Positions 16,036 through 25,597 of a stretch of 64,000 bases of DNA are shown here, piece after piece; position 1 is the first letter of the stretch, and the number at the start of each line of letters is the position of its first letter. The position numbers and the translations under genes are program-made. The notes under the pieces are model-generated. The model saw only the letters and a list, made by a program, of their open reading frames with translations, was not told the DNA's origin and searched no databases. The DNA is from Rossellomorea vietnamensis (GTDB taxonomy: Bacteria > Bacillota > Bacilli > Bacillales > Bacillaceae_B): assembly GCF_001305855.1 (NCBI RefSeq), contig NZ_LIXZ01000010.1:62001-126000 (forward strand), read 5' to 3'.

Positions 16036-18437
16036 CCTTCATCCCTCCTTGTAAGGCGCAATTTAATCATGGAGAATATGCCGAGTGCCGCAATGGCCAA
16101 GACGCAGATTTCAAACATGGTATCAAATCCGCGAAAGTCTACGAGGATAACGTTGACCATGTTTTCCCCGCCGGCTTTATCATGGGTATTCTCAATATAA
16201 TACTTCGAAATGGACTCAAACATTTTCGAGCTGTAGGAAGAGATGGCAAATAATGCGACGACCACCCCGACCCCGATCGAAATGAGGGCATTCCCGAGTT
16301 TAAACCGCATACGTTCTTCATGCCTGCTTAATTTAGGCAGATGATAGAAGCAAAGTAAGAACAGGGCCACCGACACGGTTTCGATGACGAGCTGTGTCAG
16401 GGCAAGATCCGGTGCACGGAATAACACAAAGAATAATGAAACCGTATATCCTGCAGCTCCAAGCGAAATGATGGACGTCAGCCGTGATTTCGCAAACAGG
16501 ATGGTGACCGAACTGATCACAAGGAGAAGCGCAATGGCAATCTCATATACTCCGACCGGCGCAAGCTCTTCCGTATTGACGGTGAACGCCCCTTTGAACC
16601 ACAGTGCAAACAATGATATGGCAATGAAGAAGGAGAAGATGTACACCAGGTACGTACGGATAAAGCCTGTCATATAGCCGCTTGTAAAATTGTGGGCGCC
16701 ACGCTCGCTCTTGATCAGTCCTCCATCATAGAAAGAATTCAACGTAAAGCGCTCAGGAATCCATGTATATACCTTTTTCCATGAAGGAAGCAGGAGATAC
16801 AACAGGATTCCGAATAGAATGACCCCAAATGTCATGAATAGTTCAGGTGTAAACCCATGCCAGAATGAAATATGCGTTTCGACGGCATGTCCCTCTTGGA
16901 TCAGGCTTGGCGTGATTGCCTCCACTGCCGGCGCGATGATCCGCTCTGACAGGATATTCGGAAAGAAACCGAAGATGACCACGAGTGAAGCCAATATGAT
17001 CGGTGAGATCAACATCCCGAGCGGTGCTTCATGCGGTTTCTTTTCAAGTTTCTCGGGTTGGTGCTTCCCTGTAAAGGTTTTGAAGACCAGGATCATGCTG
17101 TAGATAAACGTGAACACACTTCCTACCCAGGCAAGGAGCGGGAAGATCATGCCGAATGTATCCAGGTTGAAAATATCCATGTCAAGCACCCTGACCATTC
17201 CTGTGAAGAACATCTCCTTAGAAAGAAATCCGTTGAATGGAGGAAGCCCGGCCATGGAGAAGGCTCCGATGATGGCAATGGTGAACGTGATGGGCATAAA
17301 GTTCATCAGTCCCCCAAGCTTCCGGATATCCCGGGTGCCTGTTTCGTGATCGATGATCCCTGCGACCATGAATAAACTTCCTTTGAAGGTCGCGTGGTTG
17401 ATCAAATGGAATACGGCTGCGAGTGTGGCCACCATATAAATGTTTTCATCCAGTTCCGTGTAGTGAAGAGCCGCTGCCCCCACTCCCAACAGGGACATGA
17501 TGAGGCCCAGTTGACTGACGGTGGAAAAAGCAAGGATTGCCTTTAAATCCGTATGTTTCACGGCGTTGAAAGAACCCCAGAATAAAGTGAAAATCCCTAC
17601 GCCGCCAACGAGCCATAGCCAAACGCTTGATTCTGCAAATACAGGACTCAAGCGGGCAACAAGATAAATACCTGCTTTAACCATCGTGGCAGAGTGCAGG
17701 TATGCACTGACCGGAGTAGGTGCTTCCATGGCATCCGGCAGCCAGATGTGAAATGGAAACTGAGCGGATTTCGTGAAAGCTCCCAACAGTACAAGAAGCA
17801 AGGCAGGAAGGAATAGCGCCTGTGTCATGAGCTGATCAGACTGTCCGACTAATTCCCTGATGCTGAAAGTCCCGCCCATCAGATAGAGGAGCAGGAAACC
17901 TCCGAGCATGCTGAGTCCTCCAAATACCGTGATGAGCATCGATTTTTGTGCTCCATATCTTGAACGCTCACGGTGGTACCAGTAACCGATCAATAAGAAT
18001 GATGAAATAGAAGTGAATTCCCAGAACATATAAAGAACGATCAGGTTGTCGGAAAGGACAACGCCCAACATCGCTCCCATGAACATCATCAAGTATACAT
18101 AAAAGTTATGTAATTGCTCCTTCTTCTTATCTAAGTAATAAATGGAGTAAAGGACAACCAATGAACCGATCCCCGTGATAAGCATGGCAAAAAGCAATCC
18201 AAGACCATCTACGTAAGCGGTGAAGTTGATCCCGAAGGAAGGCATCCACTCCAAGGTTTCCTTGACCGCATCCCCATTTCTCGTAATGGAGATGAATTGA
18301 AAAAAGTACGTGAATAAAGCTGCCGGCAGCAATAGTACGAACCAGCCGGTATGTACATTCCGAAATGCTTTATATAGAAATGGAATGAGTATCGCAAATA
18401 AAAAAGGCGATACAATTGCCCAATGTAATAAAGTCAT
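16032..18437 (-). CDS. mrpA: Mrp Na+/H+ antiporter subunit A
   Basis: The largest Mrp subunit, 801 residues with about 20 membrane helices. It is related to complex I NuoL, with extra C-terminal helices that resemble NuoJ. Visible motifs are MFWEFTSISSFLLIGYW, LPDAMEAPTPVSAYLHSATMVKAGIYL with the functional Lys, and GAFSMAGLPPFNGFLSKE. As the first gene it sets expression of mrpABCDEFG, which supports Na+ resistance and pH homeostasis. The ATG lies six bases after AGGGGGG. I see an A+T-rich TATAAT in the upstream 40 bases but no convincing -35 box. Confidence 0.95.
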   Translation of the reverse strand: MTLLHWAIVSPFLFAILIPFLYKAFRNVHTGWFVLLLPAALFTYFFQFISITRNGDAVKETLEWMPSFGINFTAYVDGLGLLFAMLITGIGSLVVLYSIYYLDKKKEQLHNFYVYLMMFMGAMLGVVLSDNLIVLYMFWEFTSISSFLLIGYWYHRERSRYGAQKSMLITVFGGLSMLGGFLLLYLMGGTFSIRELVGQSDQLMTQALFLPALLLVLLGAFTKSAQFPFHIWLPDAMEAPTPVSAYLHSATMVKAGIYLVARLSPVFAESSVWLWLVGGVGIFTLFWGSFNAVKHTDLKAILAFSTVSQLGLIMSLLGVGAAALHYTELDENIYMVATLAAVFHLINHATFKGSLFMVAGIIDHETGTRDIRKLGGLMNFMPITFTIAIIGAFSMAGLPPFNGFLSKEMFFTGMVRVLDMDIFNLDTFGMIFPLLAWVGSVFTFIYSMILVFKTFTGKHQPEKLEKKPHEAPLGMLISPIILASLVVIFGFFPNILSERIIAPAVEAITPSLIQEGHAVETHISFWHGFTPELFMTFGVILFGILLYLLLPSWKKVYTWIPERFTLNSFYDGGLIKSERGAHNFTSGYMTGFIRTYLVYIFSFFIAISLFALWFKGAFTVNTEELAPVGVYEIAIALLLVISSVTILFAKSRLTSIISLGAAGYTVSLFFVLFRAPDLALTQLVIETVSVALFLLCFYHLPKLSRHEERMRFKLGNALISIGVGVVVALFAISSYSSKMFESISKYYIENTHDKAGGENMVNVILVDFRGFDTMFEICVLAIAALGIFSMIKLRLTRRDEG

Positions 18438-18739
18438 TTAAAACCCCCCTCTTATTATAATCGTTTATTCTCAACATGGTCTCATGTCAACCTTATTCAA
18501 TAATCGGCAACATTCTTCATTACTCGACCGAAGCTGAACCTCAAAGAGCATTATAACGTAAAAAATAAATGCTTGCATGCCTCAGCATCCCATTCATATC
18601 ACAACTTTCAAGAAGTATTAAATATGAAGATACGTGGAAATGCACGTAGAAAAAATTGTTGGATTTTCTCCTCGAATCTCGATACTTCCAGAATAGTTTC
18701 GGTCAAATTGGAGAATCCTATCCATAAGGTGGTGAAGTT
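18438..18739. other. divergent intergenic region between mrpA and the 85-residue ORF
   Basis: About 300 bases without a credible gene. On the minus strand a TATAAT lies around 18455-18460 and a TTGACA about 25 bases further upstream, too far apart for a standard promoter. No riboswitch-like or strongly palindromic structure is visible. Confidence 0.5.
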
Positions 18740-18997
18740 ATGAAAAAGAAAACAGTAGCGGTTACGACCATATTTTTTGCTTTTTTTGGCTTTGCGTGGA
18801 TGGTGGAAACCGAAGATCGATTCAATCGGGGTATCATTGAGACCGAAGACCCGACGAGTATGAATATCAAACCGGTTCAATATGGTGAAAATGAAGAAGT
18901 GGAAGAGGAAATGACGCAAGAACCCGCTCGCGGGCGACAACCATTTGGATCGAGGGAATATATCAGAGTGGTACCCCATTCTAATTACCTTCAATGA
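18740..18997 (+). CDS. hypothetical membrane-anchored small protein
   Basis: An 85-residue protein I do not recognise. A KKK start and a hydrophobic segment at about 5-21 suggest a signal anchor. The rest is hydrophilic, with an acidic stretch (ENEEVEEEM) near residue 54 followed by an Arg-rich patch (PARGRQPFGSR). AAGGTGGTG five bases before the ATG and a terminator right after the stop support it as a real gene. It is transcribed divergently from mrpA. Confidence 0.6.
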   Translation: MKKKTVAVTTIFFAFFGFAWMVETEDRFNRGIIETEDPTSMNIKPVQYGENEEVEEEMTQEPARGRQPFGSREYIRVVPHSNYLQ

Positions 18998-19037
18998 AGC
19001 GGCCCTTTCTTCCATAAAAGAAGGGGCGTTTTTTGTT
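18994..19037 (+). terminator. terminator after the 85-residue ORF
   Basis: CGGCCCTTTCTT pairs imperfectly with AAGAAGGGGCG (one bulge) and is followed by TTTTTTG. Confidence 0.75.
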
Positions 19038-19158
19038 TGTAGGCGTTAAGGATAGATAGGCATATTGTCATTGTTCCTTCTGTTCCTATACCCTTTTCAA
19101 GATCTCCATAAACGATTATGATGAGAGTGGATGAAGAATCGTTATGGGAGAGTTTCGA

Positions 19159-19734
19159 GTGAAAAATACATACTTAACAAGTTATTTACCCCTTTTTTCG
19201 ATACTATTGTTTAGTCTGACGTTTTCCGTTTATGGAGTGGGGATCTTCGTGGACTTATTTAAAAAAATCGGTGTCTACCCGGGCATGAGGGAGTTTTTAT
19301 CCGATATACAGCTTAAGCTTGCCATTTTGATCCTGCTAATGGTCGCCTTCTTCATGGTGTTCGCGGCTTTAAAACTGATTGCGGAAACCATCAATGGGGT
19401 ATCCATGCTGTTTTTTGCCACGGATTCTGATGGGCAGTTGTATAATCTTGTTCGCACAGGTTCTATGATTTACTTCATCGGGGGCTTGATGTCTGTGGTG
19501 AGTCTAAAGTCTTTTATAGGGCTTTTCATCATATTTGCACTTAGTTCCCTTGCTTATTTTATCTACTTTGTGTATAAAATAAGTCCGTCCCTCTCGAAAT
19601 GGGGGATTTTCGGAGTGGTGAGTTTGCAGGTGTTCTCCTGGTCTTCGTTATTTTTGACGATTTTCTTTGTGTTTTTGAAGCTTTATAACGGAGTGATGGC
19701 AAGTCTGCCGATTATGTCGAAGGTGAAATTATAA
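19159..19734 (+). CDS. yufK: membrane protein YufK
   Basis: A 191-residue polytopic protein with five or six hydrophobic segments. It resembles B. subtilis YufK from the start (MKNTYLTSYLPLF) to the end (KLYNGVMASLPI), including the LKLAILILLMVAFFMVF(S/A)ALKLIA stretch. The GTG at 19159 lies after GGGAGAG and gives that N-terminus; the in-frame ATG at 19144 would add five residues and has a weaker site. In B. subtilis yufK is also next to the mrp genes. The function is unknown. Confidence 0.83.
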   Translation: MKNTYLTSYLPLFSILLFSLTFSVYGVGIFVDLFKKIGVYPGMREFLSDIQLKLAILILLMVAFFMVFAALKLIAETINGVSMLFFATDSDGQLYNLVRTGSMIYFIGGLMSVVSLKSFIGLFIIFALSSLAYFIYFVYKISPSLSKWGIFGVVSLQVFSWSSLFLTIFFVFLKLYNGVMASLPIMSKVKL

Positions 19735-19735
19735 A

Positions 19736-19778
19736 TAGAAAGAGCGTCTTCAGCACATGCTGCAGACGCTCTTTTTGA
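19736..19778. terminator. bidirectional terminator between yufK and the PBP gene
   Basis: AGAGCGTCT-CAGCA pairs with TGCTG-AGACGCTCT and is followed by TTTTTG on the plus strand and by CTATTTA on the minus strand. Confidence 0.8.
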
Positions 19779-19785
19779 TGTGTGG

Positions 19786-21633
19786 TCATTCCATGATTTC
19801 CTGCCACACTTTGTGGCTTGGACGCTGGCGTTCGATTTCGCTCATATTACGGGGAATATCATGGCCGACCCAAACGCCTGTCGTAAGTGTGTCGGTCAAA
19901 CCGATCACCCAATAATCATGATAGTTGTTGGTCGTTCCGGTCTTGATTCCCACAAAGGGTTTTGATACGTACGCGGCTCTTCCGGTACCGGCTGTCGCCC
20001 CTTCATTGAGCATTTTTCTTATTTTGGCAGTGGTATCTGGTGACCAGACTTCCTTCGGGTCCTTTTTCCATTGATAAAGAATGTTTCCTTTATTGTCACT
20101 GACTGAAACGATGGCATGACTCTCCTGATAACGACCGTCAATAAAAGAGGTATAGGCATCCGTCAATTCCAGGGGACTCATCCCATAAGTGAATCCGCCG
20201 ATGGAAGAGGCAAAGGTTTTATCTTCTTTTATCACCCTTTCAAAGGAAAAAGGGGAGATGGATTGGAAGGCTTTTTCTATACCGGTTTTTTCCATGAGAC
20301 GAAGCGCCGATCCGTTATAGGATTGCGCCATGGACTGTTTCAATGTCACCGTACCCGGCTGGATCCCTCCGTAGTTGATCGGGCAATAGTCTCCGACACA
20401 GTATTGATTGGCATTGACTTTGTCATTGATGCCGGCCTTGAATTTCTCGATATAGGGACCGTATACGAGCAGCGGTTTAATAACCGAACCTGGCTGTCTG
20501 AAGGCTTGAAATGCATGATTGAAGTTATACTTCTTGTAATCCCTGCCCCCGGATAAGGCAACGATCCTTCTTGAACTGTTGTCGATGGTGACAGTCGCTC
20601 CCTGTAATTCTTCATTCAGATGCTCATTCAAAGCCCGAACACTTTTTTGTTGAAGAGCAGGCTGCAATGCCGTTTGAATCCGGACACCAGATGAAATCAC
20701 ATCCTGGAAGCGGTTCTCGAGCTTCTTGGCGATTTTATTCTTTTCCTCTTCAGAAGCGGCGTTTTCCAGTTCCAGCTTATAGCCTTCGTTTAGAGCGATC
20801 AGTTCCTTTAGCTCGTTTTCTACATAAAAGGCATAGTCAGGATAGAGGTCGGTCTTCTTCCGGACATTCAGGGTGATCGGTATCTTCTTTAATTTCTCCG
20901 CTTCATCCTTCGATAATTTTGACGTGCTCACGAGAATATCGAGGAGTCGCTCCTGACGAACCTTCGTTTGATCGAAATGGTCAACGGGATCATATTTACC
21001 CGGATTATTCGGGATCGAAGCGATGAACGCCATCTCTGCCTGATTAAGGTCGGTGACACTTTTTTGAAAATAGTATTGGGAGGCTGTTTCAATCCCGTAT
21101 ACTCCATTACTGAAGTAAATGACGTTCATATATAACTCCAGTATTTCATCCTTTGATAAGGATTGTTCAATTTGATGGGCATAAAACAATTCAGTCAGTT
21201 TGCGATTATACGTTTTTTCCTGTCCAAGATATAAGTTCCGGGCGAGCTGTTGGGTGATGGTGCTCCCGCCCTGCTGGATATGGGTGAACACCAGATTTTT
21301 CACGACAGCCCGGAGGATTGCGCCGGCATCGAAACCGACGTGTTCGTAAAAATGCTGATCTTCAGATGCGACGAGTATATCCTTTAGGAATGGTGGGATC
21401 TTCTCGTCCGGCACATATAGACGGTAAGGCCGGTTCACTTCAGAAAAGACCTTACCGTCTTGATCAAGTAATAAGCTTGTACGATTCAGGTCGATGGAAT
21501 CGGTACTCACTGCATGCTCCAATTCCTGTTGAAAACTTTGAACCTTGTTCCATTCACCCGTCGCAAAAAATAACGTGGTGAAAAAGATAAGCATAAAACC
21601 AATCACCGTTACATAACCTGCAAAAACTCTCAT
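19786..21633 (-). CDS. class A penicillin-binding protein (transglycosylase/transpeptidase)
   Basis: A 615-residue bifunctional enzyme that polymerises and cross-links peptidoglycan outside the membrane. The N-terminal anchor is at about 6-25. The GT51 domain carries the catalytic Glu at 91 (SEDQHFYEHVGFD) and GGSTITQQLARNLYLG at 122-137. The transpeptidase domain carries Ser383 in SVIK, SYN at 438-440 and KTG at 564-566. All active-site residues are present. It is somewhat shorter than PBP1A or PBP2d of B. subtilis and lacks a long C-terminal extension. It follows the MFS gene by 16 bases and probably shares its transcript. I cannot name the orthologue. Confidence 0.92.
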   Translation of the reverse strand: MRVFAGYVTVIGFMLIFFTTLFFATGEWNKVQSFQQELEHAVSTDSIDLNRTSLLLDQDGKVFSEVNRPYRLYVPDEKIPPFLKDILVASEDQHFYEHVGFDAGAILRAVVKNLVFTHIQQGGSTITQQLARNLYLGQEKTYNRKLTELFYAHQIEQSLSKDEILELYMNVIYFSNGVYGIETASQYYFQKSVTDLNQAEMAFIASIPNNPGKYDPVDHFDQTKVRQERLLDILVSTSKLSKDEAEKLKKIPITLNVRKKTDLYPDYAFYVENELKELIALNEGYKLELENAASEEEKNKIAKKLENRFQDVISSGVRIQTALQPALQQKSVRALNEHLNEELQGATVTIDNSSRRIVALSGGRDYKKYNFNHAFQAFRQPGSVIKPLLVYGPYIEKFKAGINDKVNANQYCVGDYCPINYGGIQPGTVTLKQSMAQSYNGSALRLMEKTGIEKAFQSISPFSFERVIKEDKTFASSIGGFTYGMSPLELTDAYTSFIDGRYQESHAIVSVSDNKGNILYQWKKDPKEVWSPDTTAKIRKMLNEGATAGTGRAAYVSKPFVGIKTGTTNNYHDYWVIGLTDTLTTGVWVGHDIPRNMSEIERQRPSHKVWQEIME

Positions 21634-21649
21634 ATGTCACTCTACTTTT

Positions 21650-22870
21650 CTAGTAATCTTTCACATGGCTTGGGGTTTCAGAATGATGTATACTCCACCA
21701 TAATAATCCAAATGCCCCCAAGAATAAAGCACCTGTTACATAAAAAACGGAAGAAATGCCAATATATCCGGACACGATGCCACCAAAGGCCGGGCCGATA
21801 ACATTTCCAAGAAACCGGAAGCTCTGATTATATCCAAGGACTTCCCCCTGCATACTCAAAGGTGCTTCCTGACGGATATATGCCGTCACACAGGGAATCA
21901 TGCCGCCGATCGCGATTCCGAACAGGAACCGGAAAAGGACAAGCTGCCAAAGCTCGACAGCCAGGGCCTGAGGAACGATGAAGATGGCAGCGAGAACGAG
22001 AAGGATGGATAACACTTTTTCATACCCGATATCGTCCCCGAGCTGTCCCCATCGTCTAGTTGCAATCAAATTTCCGAATCCTGTTGCAGAAAAGGAGATT
22101 CCTGCTAAAAATGCCAGGTTACTAGAAGAAGTGAGTTCATCAACATACAAGGCGAGAAGCGGTTGTATGCTGAAGTTTGCGACTTGAATCAGGCAGGAAA
22201 GGATCAGAACCGTCACGAGTAATTTATGACTGAAGATATGCTGCAGCACTTCTTTACTCGAGTACTTGTTTCGTTGATCCCGTTGTTCCCTGCTTCTCTG
22301 TTCATCGATTCCGAGAAGTACGACGGTCGCAGCAGTGGCAATGGCGATGGAAGTGAAGATGAACGTGTAGGAAAATCCTACATTATCCGCCAACAGTCCT
22401 CCAATCACCGGTCCGAATAAACCGCCTGATACGGTTCCCATCTGAAGGGTGCCAAGGGTGCGTCCCGCTTCTTCCTTAGGAGTCTGGGAGGAAATGAGTG
22501 CCATGGAGGTAGGGATGAACCCTGTCACTGCACCCATGATCCCCCGCAGAATGAATAGTCCCCCGACGGAATGCATAAACCCCATTAAGAAGATGGAGGT
22601 TGCAATCCCGTATCCTGTGATGAGGAGGATCGGTTTATATCCAAAACGATCCCCGATCCGACCCCATAAGGGAGATATGAAGAACGCCGTTAAAAATGTA
22701 ACCCCAAAGACAAAACCTGACCAGCGCTGTACATATTCGTGACTATAAGTGCCAAAGGTTTCGATGTAAAGGGATAAAAAAGGCAGCACCATTGTTGCGC
22801 TGGCTGCTACCAGAAAATTGGCCATGAGCATGATGGTTAGATTCTTTCTTTTTTGTGAAATGATTAACAC
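21650..22870 (-). CDS. MFS transporter, drug-efflux type (MdtG/YttB-like)
   Basis: A 406-residue, 12-helix major facilitator protein. The family motif A (GRIGDRFGYKPIL) follows helix 2, and the second half has the related GQLGDDIGYEKVL. The GPVIGGLLADNVGFSYTF segment (motif C-like) points to the drug:H+ exporter branch. The substrate is unknown. The longest frame starts at GTG 22870, but AGAAGG abuts that codon; a start a few codons inside, including a non-standard ATT, would be better spaced, so the exact N-terminus is uncertain. It is followed closely by the PBP gene. Confidence 0.82.
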   Translation of the reverse strand: MLIISQKRKNLTIMLMANFLVAASATMVLPFLSLYIETFGTYSHEYVQRWSGFVFGVTFLTAFFISPLWGRIGDRFGYKPILLITGYGIATSIFLMGFMHSVGGLFILRGIMGAVTGFIPTSMALISSQTPKEEAGRTLGTLQMGTVSGGLFGPVIGGLLADNVGFSYTFIFTSIAIATAATVVLLGIDEQRSREQRDQRNKYSSKEVLQHIFSHKLLVTVLILSCLIQVANFSIQPLLALYVDELTSSSNLAFLAGISFSATGFGNLIATRRWGQLGDDIGYEKVLSILLVLAAIFIVPQALAVELWQLVLFRFLFGIAIGGMIPCVTAYIRQEAPLSMQGEVLGYNQSFRFLGNVIGPAFGGIVSGYIGISSVFYVTGALFLGAFGLLWWSIHHSETPSHVKDY

Positions 22871-22996
22871 CTTCTATATGTTTTTTTATTTCGTATACCT
22901 AAATATTCATTTTATTAAAGATTTTGTCCTTAGTCCACTGAATAACATTTATTCGCATGGAAAACCGGTAATTAGTCATAATTTCGGGACTTAGCA

Positions 22997-23005
22997 TGAT
23001 ATAAT
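22997..23005 (+). promoter_or_regulatory. candidate extended -10 promoter of kapD
   Basis: TGA-TATAAT forms an extended -10 element about 155 bases before the kapD start, with no good -35 box. The remainder of the 22871-23161 gap is AT-rich and contains only a weak GGC-CATG/CATGCC inverted repeat. Confidence 0.4.
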
Positions 23006-23161
23006 GTAAGAATAAGAAGTATGGAGAAATGAGGCGCATGTCTATTTTTTGATTCATGCCGTTCTCCTTTCGGATGAAGCAATGAAAATAGAATTATCCT
23101 GAATAAATTCTTTATTATAGATGAATTGGGGTCTTATCTACATTTTGAGGAGGGAGTTTAC

Positions 23162-23782
23162 GTGGCGAAAGCGGAACAGCTTGTGTTTATAGATTTTGAG
23201 TTTTCTATGCCGGAACGACATAGGGTGCCCAAAGGTTTCTTCCCTGAAATCATCGAAGCCGGGGTAGTAGTGGTAGAGTATGGGAAAGTGTCAGATACGT
23301 TTTCCTCTTATGTGAAACCGACTGCATTCCCCAAATTGACCAACCGCTGCAAACGATTTTTATCGATCAGCCAGAATGAAGTCGATTCAGGGATATCGTT
23401 CCAATGTCTGATTGATTATTTTACAGGGCTGAATGACTTGGGAGTCGCGAAGGTAGTGACGTGGGGAAATATGGATATGAAGGTACTGCGCGATAACTGC
23501 GCCCAGTCCGGCATACCATTTCCTTTCCAAGCTCAATTCGTCGATTTATCCATGGAATATAAGCGCTTCTTCGGTGATCAGAATCAGACGGGGCTGTGGA
23601 AAGCCGTCCAGGAATATGGAAGGGAAGGTGTGGGAAAGCACCATAAAGCGTTGGATGATGCCCTCACCACCCAGCACATCTACAACCTCGTCGAAAAAGA
23701 CAAAAAATACCTCGATAAAGCCGAGCCCACCACCATCGGAGACAGAATCGACCTCTCCAAATTCTACAACCAGCTTGCATGA
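23162..23782 (+). CDS. kapD: KapD, 3'-5' exonuclease-fold inhibitor of the KinA sporulation pathway
   Basis: A 206-residue DEDDh exonuclease-superfamily protein. Catalytic-type residues are seen in IDFEFSMPE near residue 12, in the middle NMDMKVLRD, and in HKALDDA near residue 162. In B. subtilis KapD negatively affects the KinA branch of the phosphorelay that starts sporulation. The GTG at 23162 lies 5 bases after GGAGGGAG and gives the family start; the frame is open further upstream without support. The stop codon touches the first bases of a very long terminator hairpin, shared with convergent kapB. Confidence 0.9.
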   Translation: MAKAEQLVFIDFEFSMPERHRVPKGFFPEIIEAGVVVVEYGKVSDTFSSYVKPTAFPKLTNRCKRFLSISQNEVDSGISFQCLIDYFTGLNDLGVAKVVTWGNMDMKVLRDNCAQSGIPFPFQAQFVDLSMEYKRFFGDQNQTGLWKAVQEYGREGVGKHHKALDDALTTQHIYNLVEKDKKYLDKAEPTTIGDRIDLSKFYNQLA

Positions 23783-23830
23783 AAAGACGGGGGACGGACC
23801 TTCATAGGAAGGTCCGTCCCCCGTCTTTTA
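23782..23830. terminator. perfect 22-bp hairpin, bidirectional terminator (repeat family member)
   Basis: Bases 23782-23803 pair without mismatch with 23808-23829 around an ATAG loop. The core GGGACGGACCTTC/GAAGGTCCGTCCC recurs at 30872-30903 and 43411-43445. A and T flanks let it end both kapD and kapB transcripts. Confidence 0.85.
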
Positions 23831-24229
23831 TTAAAATGTGAGGTTATACATCAGTTCGTATTCCCTTTGAATCGATTGCAGTGTTTCAAGGCTCTTTTGT
23901 GCGTGGGGGGAACCGTCTGCATCAAGTTCCTGCTTCAATTTTACGTATGAATGGATGAGTGTTTCATTGTAATCCGGGATCTCTCCGTCATATGGCTTGA
24001 CCATTTTCTCCGGCATGTTGGCACGCTCGCCGTAGGCAAGTGCTTTCCGTTCATGAAACAAGGGAACATCCACAGATGCAGGGTTGTGCAGGTCGCCTTG
24101 CCTTGGATGCTTTAAGACAGCATGAATCTTCACGACAAAGGCACCAGGGCGCTCTCCCGTGACCTCCCCGACGTATTTTCCCGTTTTATAAAAAGCTGTG
24201 ACATAATCACCAATTTGAATGTTTTTCAT
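23831..24229 (-). CDS. kapB: KapB, kinase-associated sporulation protein
   Basis: A 132-residue protein that resembles B. subtilis KapB, required for the KinB route into the sporulation phosphorelay. An SH3-like beta segment fills about the first 45 residues (IGDYVTAFYKTGKYVGEVT), followed by AVLKHPRQGDLHNP and PLFHERKALAYGE, and then a helical tail. The B. subtilis protein is called a lipoprotein, yet no signal peptide or lipobox is present here. GAGGAGG precedes the ATG. It is convergent with kapD, which acts on the other kinase branch. Confidence 0.88.
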   Translation of the reverse strand: MKNIQIGDYVTAFYKTGKYVGEVTGERPGAFVVKIHAVLKHPRQGDLHNPASVDVPLFHERKALAYGERANMPEKMVKPYDGEIPDYNETLIHSYVKLKQELDADGSPHAQKSLETLQSIQREYELMYNLTF

Positions 24230-24324
24230 AAAAAACCTCCTCTAATACATCAATCTCTATTATAATGTAAGCAGAATGAAACTGAGAAATAACTACTATA
24301 AAGGTAACATGTGGAGGTACATAT

Positions 24325-25062
24325 ATGAAGCGTTTAATGATCGTTACCCTCTGTTTACTAGGTTTAGTTCTTGCCTCTTGTGGACAAACAGAAAAGGGAG
24401 ATACCACTGAAGACAAGCCGAAAGCATCCGAGAAGCAGAAAACGACAGAAGAAACCAAAGGAGATGAAGATATGACCTATCCTCAGCTGACAACAGAAGT
24501 TGCTGAAAACGAAAAATTAGTAGAAATGAAAACATCCATGGGAACCATCAAGATCAAGTTATTCCCCGAGCAGGCTCCTAAAACTGTGGAGAACTTCATC
24601 AAACACAGTAAAGATGGTTATTATGACGGTTTGAAATTCCACCGGGTCATTAAGGACTTCATGATCCAGGGTGGAGACCCGAATGGAAACGGAACGGGTG
24701 GGGAAAGCATCTACGGAGAATCATTTGAAGATGAATTCTCACCTGAATTATTCAATCTCCGTGGTGCCCTTTCGATGGCGAATGCAGGACCTGATACAAA
24801 TGGCAGCCAATTCTTCATTGTACAAAAAAGTGACATCGACCCTCAGTTGGAAGACCAGATGAAATCTGCCGGTTTCCCGGAACAGATCGTCGATGCCTAC
24901 ATGGAGAATGGTGGAACGCCATGGCTTGATCAGAAGCACACTGTGTTTGGACAAGTGGTTGACGGGATGGACATTGTGGATAAGATCGCTAACGTAGAAG
25001 TCGGGGCGAACGATCTTCCAAAAGAAGACGTCATCATTGAAAATATCAAGGTTGTAAAATAA
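24325..25062 (+). CDS. cyclophilin-type peptidyl-prolyl isomerase lipoprotein
   Basis: A 245-residue membrane-anchored PPIase. The signal peptide ends in the lipobox LASC with Cys19. A charged linker of about 35 residues follows, and the cyclophilin domain runs from about 65 to the end. Active-site motifs [22 protein letters not shown] and the later [13 protein letters not shown] are intact. It should help fold exported proteins at the outer face of the membrane. It is divergent from kapB and a single-gene unit with a terminator. B. subtilis PpiB is cytosolic; this lipoprotein form is typical of several other Bacillaceae. Confidence 0.9.
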   Translation: MKRLMIVTLCLLGLVLASCGQTEKGDTTEDKPKASEKQKTTEETKGDEDMTYPQLTTEVAENEKLVEMKTSMGTIKIKLFPEQAPKTVENFIKHSKDGYYDGLKFHRVIKDFMIQGGDPNGNGTGGESIYGESFEDEFSPELFNLRGALSMANAGPDTNGSQFFIVQKSDIDPQLEDQMKSAGFPEQIVDAYMENGGTPWLDQKHTVFGQVVDGMDIVDKIANVEVGANDLPKEDVIIENIKVVK

Positions 25063-25069
25063 AAGCTTA

Positions 25070-25113
25070 AAAAGCTGTGAACCTCATAAGTAGGGTTCGC
25101 AGTTTTTTTGGAG
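25070..25113 (+). terminator. terminator of the PPIase gene
   Basis: CTGTGAACC pairs with GGGTTCGCAG (one G-U) and is followed by seven T residues. Confidence 0.8.
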
Positions 25114-25252
25114 AGAAAAAAAGAGTATTTCCTCGGAAATTGTCGCGTGGACGTTCAATAAATCGTTAAAAAAGGTGACGATATGAAGTTGGTTTGTCCT
25201 TATGAGAGTTGTTATAATGGACAAAGAGTTTGTTTTTCGAAAGGAGCGTACC

Positions 25253-25453
25253 ATGCTTTCTTCATTTGTATTAAATTTATTTCTCTACTTTCCCGAAGAT
25301 AAGACAGAATATATCCCGGCCGGCATCACGATGGCCATCTTCATGATCGCTGCCCTGCTCACATTCCGGATCATCCAGAAAGCTTCAAAACGCGAAGAAT
25401 TGAAAACAAAGAAAATGGAAGAAGAAGCAAGGGTTCAGAGGAGAACAGAATAG
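25253..25453 (+). CDS. hypothetical single-span membrane protein
   Basis: A 66-residue protein with one membrane segment at about 18-38 (AGITMAIFMIAALLTF) and a highly charged C-terminal helix (KASKREELKTKKMEEEARVQRR). AAAGGAGCG stands 5 bases before the ATG at 25253; the same frame is open to 25202 but without a ribosome binding site. A terminator follows. Not assigned to a known family; it may be a small scaffold or regulatory membrane peptide. Confidence 0.6.
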   Translation: MLSSFVLNLFLYFPEDKTEYIPAGITMAIFMIAALLTFRIIQKASKREELKTKKMEEEARVQRRTE

Positions 25454-25460
25454 AAAATCG

Positions 25461-25489
25461 AAACACGCCTCCTGAGCGTGTTTTTTTTC
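25461..25489 (+). terminator. terminator after the 66-residue ORF
   Basis: ACACGC pairs with GCGTGT around CTCCTGA and is followed by eight T residues. Confidence 0.8.
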
Positions 25490-25597
25490 GTCCTGATAGA
25501 TGTCCTTCATACAGCAGCTCTTCATGGAAATAGGAATAATTTTCACCATGGGAGTCAACAATGGTGAAAGAGTATGAAGAGATGGAGGAAGAGCGAT